Position numbers and translations under genes: made by a program
The notes under the pieces: model-generated
What the model saw: only the letters and a program-made list of their open reading frames with translations
Databases searched by the model: none
What the model was told of the DNA's origin: nothing
Shown here: positions 1 through 6,478 of the stretch, one piece after another
Position numbering within the stretch: the first letter of the stretch is position 1
Layout of the letters: every line of letters begins with the position of its first letter
From: Zymomonas sp.
Lineage (GTDB): Bacteria > Pseudomonadota > Alphaproteobacteria > Sphingomonadales > Sphingomonadaceae
Assembly: GCA_027489105.1 (NCBI GenBank)
Contig: JAIYAJ010000523.1
Coordinates: 1-11,763, forward strand
DNA length: 11,763 nt
Direction of reading: 5' to 3'

Positions 1-163
<163 letters not shown>

Positions 164-307
164 GGGCCGGGGAGGGCAGGAAGGGAAGGGGTGTGACGCG
201 GTCGGTCGGCTGCACCTTACTCAGCCGCACGCGATCCTGACGATGGCGTCGTACATGCCGGGCCGCTCCCGGTGTCCGGCGGGGGCGGGGCAGGCCACAG
301 TTCCATC

Positions 308-364
308 GGTGCGCATGCGGGAAGTCCGGCCACGGAGGCCGGCATCAGTCCCGCATGCCGCACC
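308..364. terminator. Large two-level hairpin downstream of gcrA
   Basis: The outer arms are 308-322 (GGTGCGCATGCGGGA) and 349-364, which pair over 15 bases with a single bulged C at 359. Inside them a second perfect 6-bp stem is formed by CCGGCC (326-331) and GGCCGG (337-342) around a 5-base loop. The structure begins 9 bases after the gcrA stop codon, on the transcript that would otherwise run into parE. There is no U-tract, so this is not a classical intrinsic terminator. Transcription pausing, Rho-assisted ending or protection of the gcrA mRNA 3' end are all possible. The pairing is read directly; the role is inferred. Confidence 0.5.
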
Positions 365-373
365 GGATGGGAA

Positions 374-1078
374 TCAGCGGACGCGCGGGCCGCCGAACGG
401 CAGCGGCGGCGGCGGACGGCGGTCGCGACGCGGCAGCTGCGCCTGATAGGCGATCGAGCAATGGTCCAGGCAATAGGGAAAGCCGGGGTTGATCGGCTCA
501 CCGCAGAAATGAAAGTCGGGCTCGCCCGGATGACCGATCGGCCATTTGCAGACGCGGTCGTTGAGTTCGAGCAGGCTCGTCTTGCCGGCGATGTCGGCCG
601 ACGGCTTGGCGGGCACGAGGCGGCGCGGCGGGGCAGGCGGGATCGGCGCGCTCTGTTCGCCGGGGGCCTGGCGCTGGAAACCGCCGGGGCCGATCGAACG
701 GACGAGCGGCATCGGGGCCGGGGTCGGCGCGGCAGCGGCAGGAGCCGCAGGGGCGGCTGTGACCGGCGTGGGCGTGGGGGCCGGCTTCGGTGCAGGCGCA
801 GGCTCCGCGACGGGTGCCGCCGCGACGGGCGCAGGCTTGGGCGTGGGGGCAGGCTTCTCGGCCGCCGGGGCTGCCGCAGCCTTGTCCTTGTCGGCTGCGG
901 TCGACGAGTCGCCGCCGCCCTTGACGGGAGAGGGGCGCGCTTCGAGACCCAGGCGGTGCGCCTTGCCGATCACGGCGTTGCGGCTGACGCCACCCAGCTC
1001 TTCGGCGATCTGGCTGGCGGTCATCCCCTGACCCCAGAGCCGCTTGAGTTGATCGATCCGTTCTTCCGTCCAGGACAT
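374..1078 (-). CDS. gcrA: GcrA family cell-cycle regulator
   Basis: GcrA is an alphaproteobacterial transcription factor that binds sigma70-RNA polymerase and activates promoters bearing CcrM-methylated GANTC sites, controlling cell-cycle and division genes. The 234-residue product starts MSWTEERIDQLKRLWGQGMT and continues SRNAVIGKAHRLGL, the family's helix-turn-helix DNA-binding module (about residues 1-47). A long Ala/Pro/Lys-rich linker of low complexity follows (about 55-155). The C-terminal sigma-interacting region contains DRVCKWPIGHPGEPDFHFCG and PYCLDHCSIAYQ (Cys177, Cys192, Cys203, Cys207). The ATG at 1078 is chosen because family members begin MSWT and a GAGG lies at Shine-Dalgarno distance; the frame stays open 48 codons further upstream, but that stretch is not conserved-looking. 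The protein is longer than Caulobacter GcrA (about 173 residues), mainly because of the linker. It is divergent from the permease gene, with 79 bases between the starts. Confidence 0.95.
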   Translation of the reverse strand: MSWTEERIDQLKRLWGQGMTASQIAEELGGVSRNAVIGKAHRLGLEARPSPVKGGGDSSTAADKDKAAAAPAAEKPAPTPKPAPVAAAPVAEPAPAPKPAPTPTPVTAAPAAPAAAAPTPAPMPLVRSIGPGGFQRQAPGEQSAPIPPAPPRRLVPAKPSADIAGKTSLLELNDRVCKWPIGHPGEPDFHFCGEPINPGFPYCLDHCSIAYQAQLPRRDRRPPPPLPFGGPRVR

Positions 1079-1157
1079 GCTTGTACCTCGTCTGCCCCCG
1101 CTGCCGGACGTCTCCGGCTCTTGCGGGCGGGGCGGGGAGCCGATAGGCGAAATGCCC

Positions 1158-1985
1158 ATGAGCGACCAGCCCAAAAACATCATGATGCCCCCGCCCGGCG
1201 AGCCGGTGATCCCGTTCGTCAATTGGGGGGGAATGCTCGCCCTCTATGTGAAGGAGGTGAAGCGTTTCTTCAAGGTCCAGCTTCAGACTATCTGGGCGCC
1301 GGCCTTCACGACGCTGCTCTATCTGCTGATCTTCACCCTCGCGCTGGGAGGCAAGGACCGGATGGTGATGGGCTATCCCTTCGCCACCTTCGTCGCGCCC
1401 GGCCTGATCGTGATGGGCATGATGAACGCCGCCTTCGCCAATTCCAGCTTCTCGCTGCTGGTCGGCAAAATGCAGGGGACGATCATCGACTATCTGATGC
1501 CGCCGCTGTCGACGGCGGAAATGCTCGCCGCGCTGATCGGCGCCTCGGTCACCCGCGCAATTCTCGTCGGGCTGGCATTGTGGGTGGCGATGGCCTTCTG
1601 GCCCGGCGTCGACGTGATGCCCCGCCATCTGCCGGCGGTGATCTGGTTCGGCCTGATGGGCGCGATATTGCTCAGCCTGGTCGGGGTGCTGACCTCGATC
1701 TGGGCCGACAAGTTCGATCATGCCGCTGCCGTCCAGAATTTCGTGGTGGGTCCGCTCTCTCTGCTGTCGGGCACCTTCTATTCGGTCGAGGTGCTGCACC
1801 CGACCTTCCAGGCGATCAGCCACGCCAACCCCTTCTTCTACGTCATTTCGGGCTTCCGCTACGGCTTCCTCGAGCGGTCGGATTCGCCGGTGATGGTGGG
1901 CGCGATCGCGCTGCTCGTGCTGAACCTGCTGCTGTGCTGGGCCAACTATGTCGCGCTCGATCGCGGCTGGAAGATCAAGAGCTGA
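1158..1985 (+). CDS. ABC-2 type transporter permease
   Basis: This is an inner-membrane permease of the ABC-2 (NodJ/YadH-like) exporter family, which works with a separate ATP-binding protein to export polysaccharide, lipid or drug-like substrates; the substrate cannot be read from the sequence. The 275-residue product has a cytoplasmic N-terminus with an amphipathic stretch (residues 27-45) and about six hydrophobic segments, near 47-64, 74-95, 120-148, 158-180, 192-210 and 244-264. The signature NPFFYVISGFRYGFLE (224-239) matches the conserved ABC-2 motif before the last helix. Two ATGs compete (1152 and 1158). I chose 1158 because AGGCGA at 1145-1149 is better spaced for it; an earlier in-frame start at 1077 would overlap gcrA. 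No ATPase gene is adjacent: gcrA lies upstream and an opposite-strand gene downstream. An inverted repeat follows the stop. Confidence 0.9.
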   Translation: MSDQPKNIMMPPPGEPVIPFVNWGGMLALYVKEVKRFFKVQLQTIWAPAFTTLLYLLIFTLALGGKDRMVMGYPFATFVAPGLIVMGMMNAAFANSSFSLLVGKMQGTIIDYLMPPLSTAEMLAALIGASVTRAILVGLALWVAMAFWPGVDVMPRHLPAVIWFGLMGAILLSLVGVLTSIWADKFDHAAAVQNFVVGPLSLLSGTFYSVEVLHPTFQAISHANPFFYVISGFRYGFLERSDSPVMVGAIALLVLNLLLCWANYVALDRGWKIKS

Positions 1986-2001
1986 GGCCGGACATGAAAA
2001 T

Positions 2002-2030
2002 GGGCCGCCCCTGATACGCCGGGACGGCCC
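2002..2030. terminator. Bidirectional terminator between convergent genes
   Basis: GGGCCGCCCC (2002-2011) pairs with GGGACGGCCC (2021-2030) with one mismatch around a 9-base loop. On the minus strand the stem is followed by ATTTTC, a short U-tract, so it best serves the glycine-zipper gene that ends at 2059. It lies 16 bases past the permease stop and probably also ends that transcript. Confidence 0.65.
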
Positions 2031-2058
2031 TCTACTCAGGCTTGCGCCCTAACTGGAG

Positions 2059-2349
2059 TTACTTGTAGCGGCGGCGGCCGTTCTTATCGATGTAATATTT
2101 CCGGCCCTGGCTATCGCGATAATAGCGACGCTCCTTGTTGAGCGTGTTGAGCAGGGCGCCGCCCGCACCACCGATCAGCGCGCCTTCGCCGACCGACAGG
2201 CCGGGGATCACGGCGCCGGCCACGACACCGCCCGCCGCGCCGATACCGGCGCCGCGCAGGATATGTTCGGCGTCCTGCGCGAAGGCGGGGGCGCCGGCAC
2301 CGGCCACCGACAGCGCGGTTGCCGCAGCAATGATCTTGACCATCTTCAT
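2059..2349 (-). CDS. Exported glycine-zipper protein, paralogue 1
   Basis: This is a small exported protein of 96 residues. A signal peptide occupies about residues 1-25 (MKMVKIIAAATALSVAGAGA, cleavage probably after PAFAQ). Residues 29-66 form a glycine-zipper segment with the core LRGAGIGAAGGVVAGAVIPG and then GEGALIGGAGGALLNT, spaced small residues that allow tight helix packing in a membrane. The C-terminus (72-96) is rich in Arg, Lys and Tyr. Glycine-zipper proteins of this type are associated with the outer membrane or periplasm, but no specific activity is established and none can be read here. The ATG at 2349 has AAGGGA seven bases upstream. A putative EcfG promoter lies just upstream, suggesting induction in the general stress response. 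The gene at 10037-10363 is a close paralogue with the same core and a different tail. Confidence 0.85.
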   Translation of the reverse strand: MKMVKIIAAATALSVAGAGAPAFAQDAEHILRGAGIGAAGGVVAGAVIPGLSVGEGALIGGAGGALLNTLNKERRYYRDSQGRKYYIDKNGRRRYK

Positions 2350-2383
2350 GACTAGGTCCCTTTCTGAAATCTCGTGCCGGAAA

Positions 2384-2408
2384 AACGCGGAAGAACCGTG
2401 CAGGTTCC
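2384..2408 (-). promoter_or_regulatory. Putative EcfG (general stress sigma) promoter of glycine-zipper gene 1
   Basis: On the minus strand GGAAC (2408-2404) is followed by exactly 16 bases and then CGTT (2387-2384). This matches the established alphaproteobacterial EcfG/sigmaT consensus GGAAC-N16/17-CGTT. The expected start of transcription, near 2375, leaves a leader of about 25 bases containing the AAGGGA ribosome-binding site. A CcrM-type GACTC site lies at 2424-2428, just upstream of the -35 element. Confidence 0.75.
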
Positions 2409-2485
2409 CTCGTCTTCCGATGCGACTCTTCTAGGAAATCGGGACTGAACGGGGTGTGAAGCCGCCGTTCATCTTAGGACAAGCT

Positions 2486-2516
2486 TGAGCGTCTTCATCG
2501 TGCACGAAGACGCTCA
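2486..2516. repeat. Perfect 11-bp inverted repeat
   Basis: TGAGCGTCTTC (2486-2496) and GAAGACGCTCA (2506-2516) are perfect complements around a 9-base loop that itself ends in the palindrome GTGCAC. It lies between the EcfG promoter of the glycine-zipper gene and the end of the dehydrogenase gene. No U-tract follows on either strand, so it may be a secondary terminator, a protein-binding site or part of an intergenic repeat together with the hairpin at 2531-2572. Confidence 0.5.
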
Positions 2517-2530
2517 CCTTCTTCATGCCG

Positions 2531-2572
2531 CATTTTCCGAGCCGTTGACCCCATAGGGCCAACTCGAAAATG
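2531..2572 (-). terminator. Long imperfect hairpin directly after the dehydrogenase stop
   Basis: CATTTTC-c-GAG (2531-2541) pairs with CTCGAAAATG (2563-2572) with one bulge. Inside, TTG-a-CCC (2545-2551) pairs with GGG-c-CAA (2556-2562) around a 4-base CATA loop. The structure begins two bases beyond the stop codon of the minus-strand dehydrogenase. The A/T-rich outer arms give U residues at the 3' side of the transcript, so it can act as a terminator. Its shape also resembles dispersed intergenic palindromes. Confidence 0.5.
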
Positions 2573-2574
2573 CT

Positions 2575-3567
2575 CTAGACCCACCCCTCGAAGATCTGGT
2601 CGCGGGGGCGTTGGCCGTCCGCCCATTGGCGGATATTGGCGATCACGCGCTCGCCGGTTTCGGCGCGGCCTTCATAGGTGGCCGAGCCCATGTGGGGGAG
2701 CAGCACGACATTGTCGAGCGCCAGCAGCCGGGGATCGACGGCGGGTTCGTGGGTGAAGACGTCGAGTCCCGCGCCCGCAATCTCGCCGCGCTCGAGCCGA
2801 TCGATCAGCGCGGCCTCGTCGACGATCGATCCGCGCGCGGTGTTGATCAGATAGACGTGCGGCGACAGCAGGCCGATCCGCCGCGCGTCGATCAGATTTT
2901 CGGTCTCGGGCGTGTGCGGGCAGTGGATCGAGACGATGTCGCTGTCCTGCAGCAGCCGGTCCAGATCGGGTTCGAACCGCGCATCCAGTTCCTGCTCGAC
3001 CGCCTCGGGCAGGCGATGCCGGTTGTGATAGACGATCGACAGGTCGAAGGCGCGGGCGCGGCGCGCCACCGCGCGGCCGATCCGCCCCATGCCGATGATG
3101 CCCAGCGTCTTGCCGTCGATCCGGTGGCCCAGCATCGCGGCGGGGCTCCACCCGGTCCACGTGCCCGAGCGGACCAGCTTCTCGCCTTCCGCCAGCCGGC
3201 GCGGCACCGACAGGATCAGCGCCATCGTCATGTCGGCGGTGTCGGCGGTCAGCACGCCGGGCGTGTTGGTGACGATCACCCGCGCTGCGCGCGCCGCCTT
3301 CAGGTCGATATGATCGACGCCATTGCCGAAATTGGCGATCAGGCCCAGCCGGCCATTGCCTGCAGCGATCACCGCAGCATCGATTTCGTCGGTGATCGTC
3401 GGCACCAGCACGTCGCAGCGCGCGGCGGCGGCGGCCAGCTCGGCCGGCGACAGCGGCCGGTCGCTCTCGTTCAGCTCGACGTCGAACAATTCGCGCATCC
3501 GCGCCTCTACCTGCGCGGGCAGGCGCCGGGTGACGATGAGCTTGGGATTGTGAGGACGGTCCGCCAT
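2575..3567 (-). CDS. D-2-hydroxyacid dehydrogenase (glyoxylate/hydroxypyruvate reductase type)
   Basis: This cytoplasmic NAD(P)H-dependent enzyme reduces 2-oxoacids to D-2-hydroxyacids; the closest functional type is glyoxylate/hydroxypyruvate reductase. The 330-residue protein has the standard length. A split substrate-binding domain includes NFGNGVDHID (79-88). The Rossmann domain has GMGRIG (159-164) as the GxGxxG loop. The catalytic triad is visible: Arg245 in INTARGSIVDE, Glu274 in FTHEP and His292 in LLPHMGSAT. Basic residues after the second Rossmann strand (HNRHR, 181-185) favour NADPH over NADH, by analogy with characterised GyaR enzymes. The ATG at 3567 is the only start that gives the complete N-terminal strand; its Shine-Dalgarno is weak. 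The gene is divergent from the SH3-domain gene and is followed at once by a hairpin. Exact substrate is uncertain within this broad family. Confidence 0.92.
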   Translation of the reverse strand: MADRPHNPKLIVTRRLPAQVEARMRELFDVELNESDRPLSPAELAAAAARCDVLVPTITDEIDAAVIAAGNGRLGLIANFGNGVDHIDLKAARAARVIVTNTPGVLTADTADMTMALILSVPRRLAEGEKLVRSGTWTGWSPAAMLGHRIDGKTLGIIGMGRIGRAVARRARAFDLSIVYHNRHRLPEAVEQELDARFEPDLDRLLQDSDIVSIHCPHTPETENLIDARRIGLLSPHVYLINTARGSIVDEAALIDRLERGEIAGAGLDVFTHEPAVDPRLLALDNVVLLPHMGSATYEGRAETGERVIANIRQWADGQRPRDQIFEGWV

Positions 3568-3618
3568 GCTTCGTCGCTAGTCCCGCAGGCAGGCGAGCGC
3601 AAGCGCATGTCACGGCGC

Positions 3619-3644
3619 TTGAACCCTGTCGGCGGGGCTATACT
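3619..3644 (+). promoter_or_regulatory. Candidate promoter for the SH3/GNAT pair
   Basis: TATACT (3639-3644) is a good -10 hexamer 28 bases upstream of the GTG start at 3673. TTGAAC (3619-3624) resembles a -35 element, but the 14-base spacing is too short for a classical sigma70 promoter. The -10 may be real with a poorer -35 a few bases further upstream. Confidence 0.4.
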
Positions 3645-3672
3645 AAGGGCGCTCGGACAAAAGGGGGAACAG

Positions 3673-4149
3673 GTGAAAAGGCTGCACTGGTTGTTGCTGG
3701 CGGGCATGGTCGTCGCGGGCGGCGCGGAGGCGCAGGAGCGCAAGACGCCCTATTGGGCCTCGATCGCCACCGGCAACGCGCTGCTGCGCACCGGGCCCGA
3801 GCGCACCTATCCCGCCACCTGGCGCTATCGCCGCCGCGACCTGCCGGTGCAGGTGATCAAGGTCTATGGCAATTGGCGCCGGATCAAGGAGCAGGACGGC
3901 ACCGAGGGCTGGATGCTGGCGACGCTGCTGAGCGCCAAGCGCACCGCGATCGTGACCGGCGACACTCCCGCCGAAATGCACGCCGACCCCGATGCCGGCG
4001 CACGCATCGCCTGGCGCGCCGAGCCGGGCGTGGTGGGGCAGATCAGCAAGTGCGAGGACGGCTGGTGCCTGTTCGATGTCGCCGGCAAGAAGGGCGATAT
4101 CCAGTCCGATCATATCTGGGGAATCGATCCGGGCGAGGAGGTCGAGTGA
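3673..4149 (+). CDS. Exported bacterial SH3-domain protein
   Basis: This 158-residue protein is probably periplasmic. It has a signal peptide (residues 1-20, KRLHWLLLAGMVVAGGAEA, then QERKTPYW). One clear bacterial SH3 repeat follows (about 30-90: TGNALLRTGPERTYPATW, then KVYGNWRRIKEQDGTEGWM), and a second weaker one (about 95-150). The second contains Cys127 and Cys132, which could form a disulfide. Bacterial SH3 domains usually bind peptidoglycan or peptides at the envelope; no enzymatic domain is present, so a structural or sensing role is inferred. The GTG start at 3673 is chosen because it gives the full signal peptide and has AAGGGGGA a few bases upstream. The frame is open far upstream, but that stretch is antisense to the dehydrogenase. 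The stop overlaps the start of the acetyltransferase gene, so the two are translationally coupled. Confidence 0.85.
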   Translation: MKRLHWLLLAGMVVAGGAEAQERKTPYWASIATGNALLRTGPERTYPATWRYRRRDLPVQVIKVYGNWRRIKEQDGTEGWMLATLLSAKRTAIVTGDTPAEMHADPDAGARIAWRAEPGVVGQISKCEDGWCLFDVAGKKGDIQSDHIWGIDPGEEVE

Positions 4150-4679
4150 ATCTCGGCCCCCGCCTGGAAACCCCGCGCCTGATCCTGCGCCCGCACCGGC
4201 TCGACGATTATGAGGCCTGCTGCTTCCTGACGAGCGACCCGGCGGCGGTGCGGATGATCTTCCAGAACCCGCTGACGCCCGAGAAAAGCTGGCACCGCAT
4301 GCTGCGCTTCGTCGGCCATTGGGCGCTGCTCGGCTATGGCCTGCTGCTGGTCGAGGAGAAGGCGACCGGCCAGGTGGTGGGCGAGGTCGGCCTCGCCGAT
4401 TTCCATCGGGGCCTCGGCGCCGATTTCGACCCCTTCCCCGAAATGGCGTGGATGATGTCCAGCGACGTCCACGGCCGCGGCTACGCCACCGAAGCCGCCA
4501 CCGCGATGCTCCGCTGGATGGAAACCGCCTTCGCGCCGGAACGGGTCGTGTGCATCATCGACCCGCATAACGCCGCATCGCTGCGCGTGGCCGAGAAGCT
4601 GGGTTTCCACGCGTTCGGCAATGCGGAGTATAAGGGGAAGGCGGTGTTGAAGCTGCGGCGGGTGGTGAGTTTGGGGTGA
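4146..4679 (+). CDS. GNAT acetyltransferase, RimJ/RimL type
   Basis: This is a cytoplasmic acetyl-CoA-dependent N-acetyltransferase of 177 residues, the usual length for the Acetyltransf_3 (RimJ/RimL) family. It starts with the family hallmark RLETPRLILRPHRLDDYE (residues 6-23). It has the acetyl-CoA loop in VHGRGYATEAA (108-118) and the typical C-terminal NAASLRVAEKLGF (142-154). The substrate could be a protein N-terminus or a small amine and cannot be read from sequence. The GTG start at 4146 overlaps the TGA of the SH3 gene (GTGA) and is preceded by GAGGAGG, so translational coupling is likely. No alternative start gives the conserved N-terminus. It is the last host gene before the low-GC island. 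Confidence 0.9.
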   Translation: MNLGPRLETPRLILRPHRLDDYEACCFLTSDPAAVRMIFQNPLTPEKSWHRMLRFVGHWALLGYGLLLVEEKATGQVVGEVGLADFHRGLGADFDPFPEMAWMMSSDVHGRGYATEAATAMLRWMETAFAPERVVCIIDPHNAASLRVAEKLGFHAFGNAEYKGKAVLKLRRVVSLG

Positions 4680-6478
4680 GGGGGGCACGGCTAGATCTGA
4701 ACCATGAATAATGATTGCAGCGCGTTTCCCCTCAAATCATCGGCACTACTTTGCGCTGGCAATTGTTTACTGAAGCTAAAACCTATCCACCCGAAACACA
4801 CCGCATAGGTGAAACAAATTCCTATTTGGCTGCTTGAATTTCAGGCGTGTCTCGAACGAATAAATTAAGCAAGTCGTTCGGGTTGTGCTCAGATCGGTAA
4901 CTTGAACCGTTCTCTCTAAAGTTCAGCTGGACAAGCATATCTCTCATAATTTCGTTTGAGCGCCGCGTTGTAGCAAACAAGGAAGATTCTTTAGCAGGGA
5001 CTAAGAGCTGATCGATCAGCCTAGTCATTTGCCCCTTTCTTCTGTGTTCAGAATCTAGAAATATCCAGCCGAGCTCATACGGATACCCGGATGGATCTAA
5101 TTGGCTCTCAGATTTTTTGAAAATATTGGATCGATAACTCGTTGCTGGCATCTTGAGTGCCGCTGTACCCACTATTTTCTCTTTATATAGTATAAATCCT
5201 ATTTGGAAGGCGCGCTTAACGCGGTTGCGAATTCCATCTACTACCTCACCGCCAGCTTCTACCTTTGCCGCAAACTGATCAAGCTCCTCATTGCTACAGG
5301 CTTTAGGGGGTTTAACAATGATCTGATATTGCTTATCGCGCTCCGTATCGTGTACATGTCTCACAGCAATTTCTAACAACTGCTCGGCATCTTCGTCAGT
5401 CATTTCGCTATCTTCAGCCTGCTTAATGTCGAGGGAAAGAGCACCTCCGGCGACGACATGGGCGAAAAGGTTCCCATCCTCCCGGATATGATGAATTAGT
5501 GCATTGACGTACTTCAACCGGGCTTTTTTCCTCACCGGATCCTCACGCTTATCTTGCCGAAATAGCGCGCGGAGACGAGAGTTCGAATTATTTGCGGATA
5601 CCGTTAAATTTGCGATCAGTCCTTGAATATTGTCTAGCGTACTCTCAGTATCGCTGAACTGGAATTCGGCCCATCCAAGCTGGTCTGACATGCTTTTTAT
5701 TCTGTTATCGAGTGCCTCTTGAAGGTTGCTTAGTTTTTCCGTAATTCGTTCTGACGCCACCTCAAATCGCGCCGTAAATGCGCTTGCTTCGCTTTCCAGA
5801 AACAGCCTCAGCAACTCAGTCGGATGCAGAGGCCGGTTTCTGGCGCCGTCACGTCGACAGTATACACCTTTCGGTGTGCAATGGGGCTTGGTCTGGCTCG
5901 ACTGCACCTCTACCCTGAGAATGGGCTTATGGTCGAGATTTTCGATAAATATGTCGATGGAAACGGGAGGGAAACAGCTGACTGCTTTGTTTAGAATTTG
6001 AAGGATGGCGGCGTCGCTGACATCGCAGCCACGAACCACACCGACTTGCGCCTTATCAATCGTCTGCTCGTCAATGCCAGCTAGAATATACCCTCCGCCA
6101 TCAGAGTTCGCGAAGGCAACGAGGTCATCGGCGTGAATGCCATCCGGCGCGCGCTTGAAATCTGCCCGCTCGCTCTCACCTTCGGCGATTAATTGCCGTG
6201 TGAGTCTACTGAGGTTTTTAATGCGCTTCTTGATAGTCATTGCCGCATATCTTCTTTGGCTATCTTAACGCGTGTCAAGAGAACGAGTTTGCCGACATGC
6301 TGCAGCGTTCTCACTAATCTGGACAGAAAAAATCTGCAAAGGTAGTTCGCTTTTAGTTCTATCTAGCCTGTCGCAAGGATGTTGCACTATAGCACCTGCG
6401 ATTGAGCCAAATAATGTCGCATACGAACACCGACCTTTGAAGGCATCGCTCGAACTCTACACGTTCCCGCCTAACGGT
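4680..6478. other. Low-GC island between two convergent host genes
   Basis: Base composition drops sharply between the stop of the acetyltransferase (4679) and the stop of the beta-lactamase (6479). Samples at 5041-5100 and 5701-5760 each hold 27 G+C in 60, while 6961-7020 holds 42 in 60. The only gene is the AlbA_2-GNAT fusion. The 142-base left flank (4680-4821) and 238-base right flank (6241-6478) carry no recognisable gene, tRNA or integrase. The right flank has a TTGACA on the minus strand at 6278-6273 that could be a -35 for the island gene, but the -10 at the matching distance (AGAAGA) is poor. I found no convincing terminal repeats. Horizontal acquisition is inferred from composition and from the clean insertion between convergent 3' ends. 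Confidence 0.7.
4822..6240 (-). CDS. AlbA_2 (Schlafen-type) domain protein with C-terminal GNAT-like domain
   Basis: This is a predicted cytoplasmic protein of 472 residues whose function is not known. Residues about 15-148 form an AlbA_2/Schlafen-type domain, with EGESERADFKRAPDGI (20-35), DLVAFANSDGGGYILAGIDE (39-58) and a later PKGVYCRRDGARNRPLHPTE (123-142). Such domains are found in nucleic-acid-binding regulators and in defence-associated proteins. Residues about 150-235 are helical and polar, probably coiled coil. Residues about 305-465 look like a GNAT acetyltransferase: QIGFILYKEKIVGTAALKMP, then ELGWIFLDSEHRRKGQMTRL (389-408). Here R400-x-x-G403 fits the acetyl-CoA loop, although Met405 replaces the usual Gly/Ala. 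The ATG at 6240 gives the whole domain; the Shine-Dalgarno is weak. GC content and codon use differ from all neighbours, which points to transfer. The AlbA_2 call is firm; the GNAT call is likely; a defence role is only an idea. Confidence 0.8.
   Translation of the reverse strand: MTIKKRIKNLSRLTRQLIAEGESERADFKRAPDGIHADDLVAFANSDGGGYILAGIDEQTIDKAQVGVVRGCDVSDAAILQILNKAVSCFPPVSIDIFIENLDHKPILRVEVQSSQTKPHCTPKGVYCRRDGARNRPLHPTELLRLFLESEASAFTARFEVASERITEKLSNLQEALDNRIKSMSDQLGWAEFQFSDTESTLDNIQGLIANLTVSANNSNSRLRALFRQDKREDPVRKKARLKYVNALIHHIREDGNLFAHVVAGGALSLDIKQAEDSEMTDEDAEQLLEIAVRHVHDTERDKQYQIIVKPPKACSNEELDQFAAKVEAGGEVVDGIRNRVKRAFQIGFILYKEKIVGTAALKMPATSYRSNIFKKSESQLDPSGYPYELGWIFLDSEHRRKGQMTRLIDQLLVPAKESSLFATTRRSNEIMRDMLVQLNFRENGSSYRSEHNPNDLLNLFVRDTPEIQAAK

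Noticed and set aside
221..316. Small minus-strand open frame of 31 codons between gcrA and parE (starts MRTDGTVACPAP)
   Set aside because: Its start codon lies inside the hairpin arm at 308-322, there is no Shine-Dalgarno, and the composition is what random GC-rich sequence gives.
1079..1157. GANTC site or EcfG promoter in the gcrA-permease divergent region
   Set aside because: Neither GANTC nor GGAAC-N16/17-CGTT occurs there on either strand. The only convincing EcfG matches in the window are at 2384-2408 and 10395-10419.
272..2014. Long plus-strand open frame antisense to gcrA and running through the permease
   Set aside because: The product is Arg/Gly-rich low-complexity sequence, typical of the antisense frame of GC-rich genes; gcrA and the permease explain the region.
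2611..3672. Upstream extension of the SH3-domain frame
   Set aside because: It is antisense to the dehydrogenase, whose catalytic residues are all intact. The GTG at 3673 with signal peptide and ribosome-binding site is the better start.
4680..4821. Attachment site, tRNA fragment or terminal repeats at the island edges
   Set aside because: I compared both edges by eye and found only short matches (for example AATAATG, and ACCTAT/ATAGGT as a weak dyad at 4781-4810) that are expected by chance.
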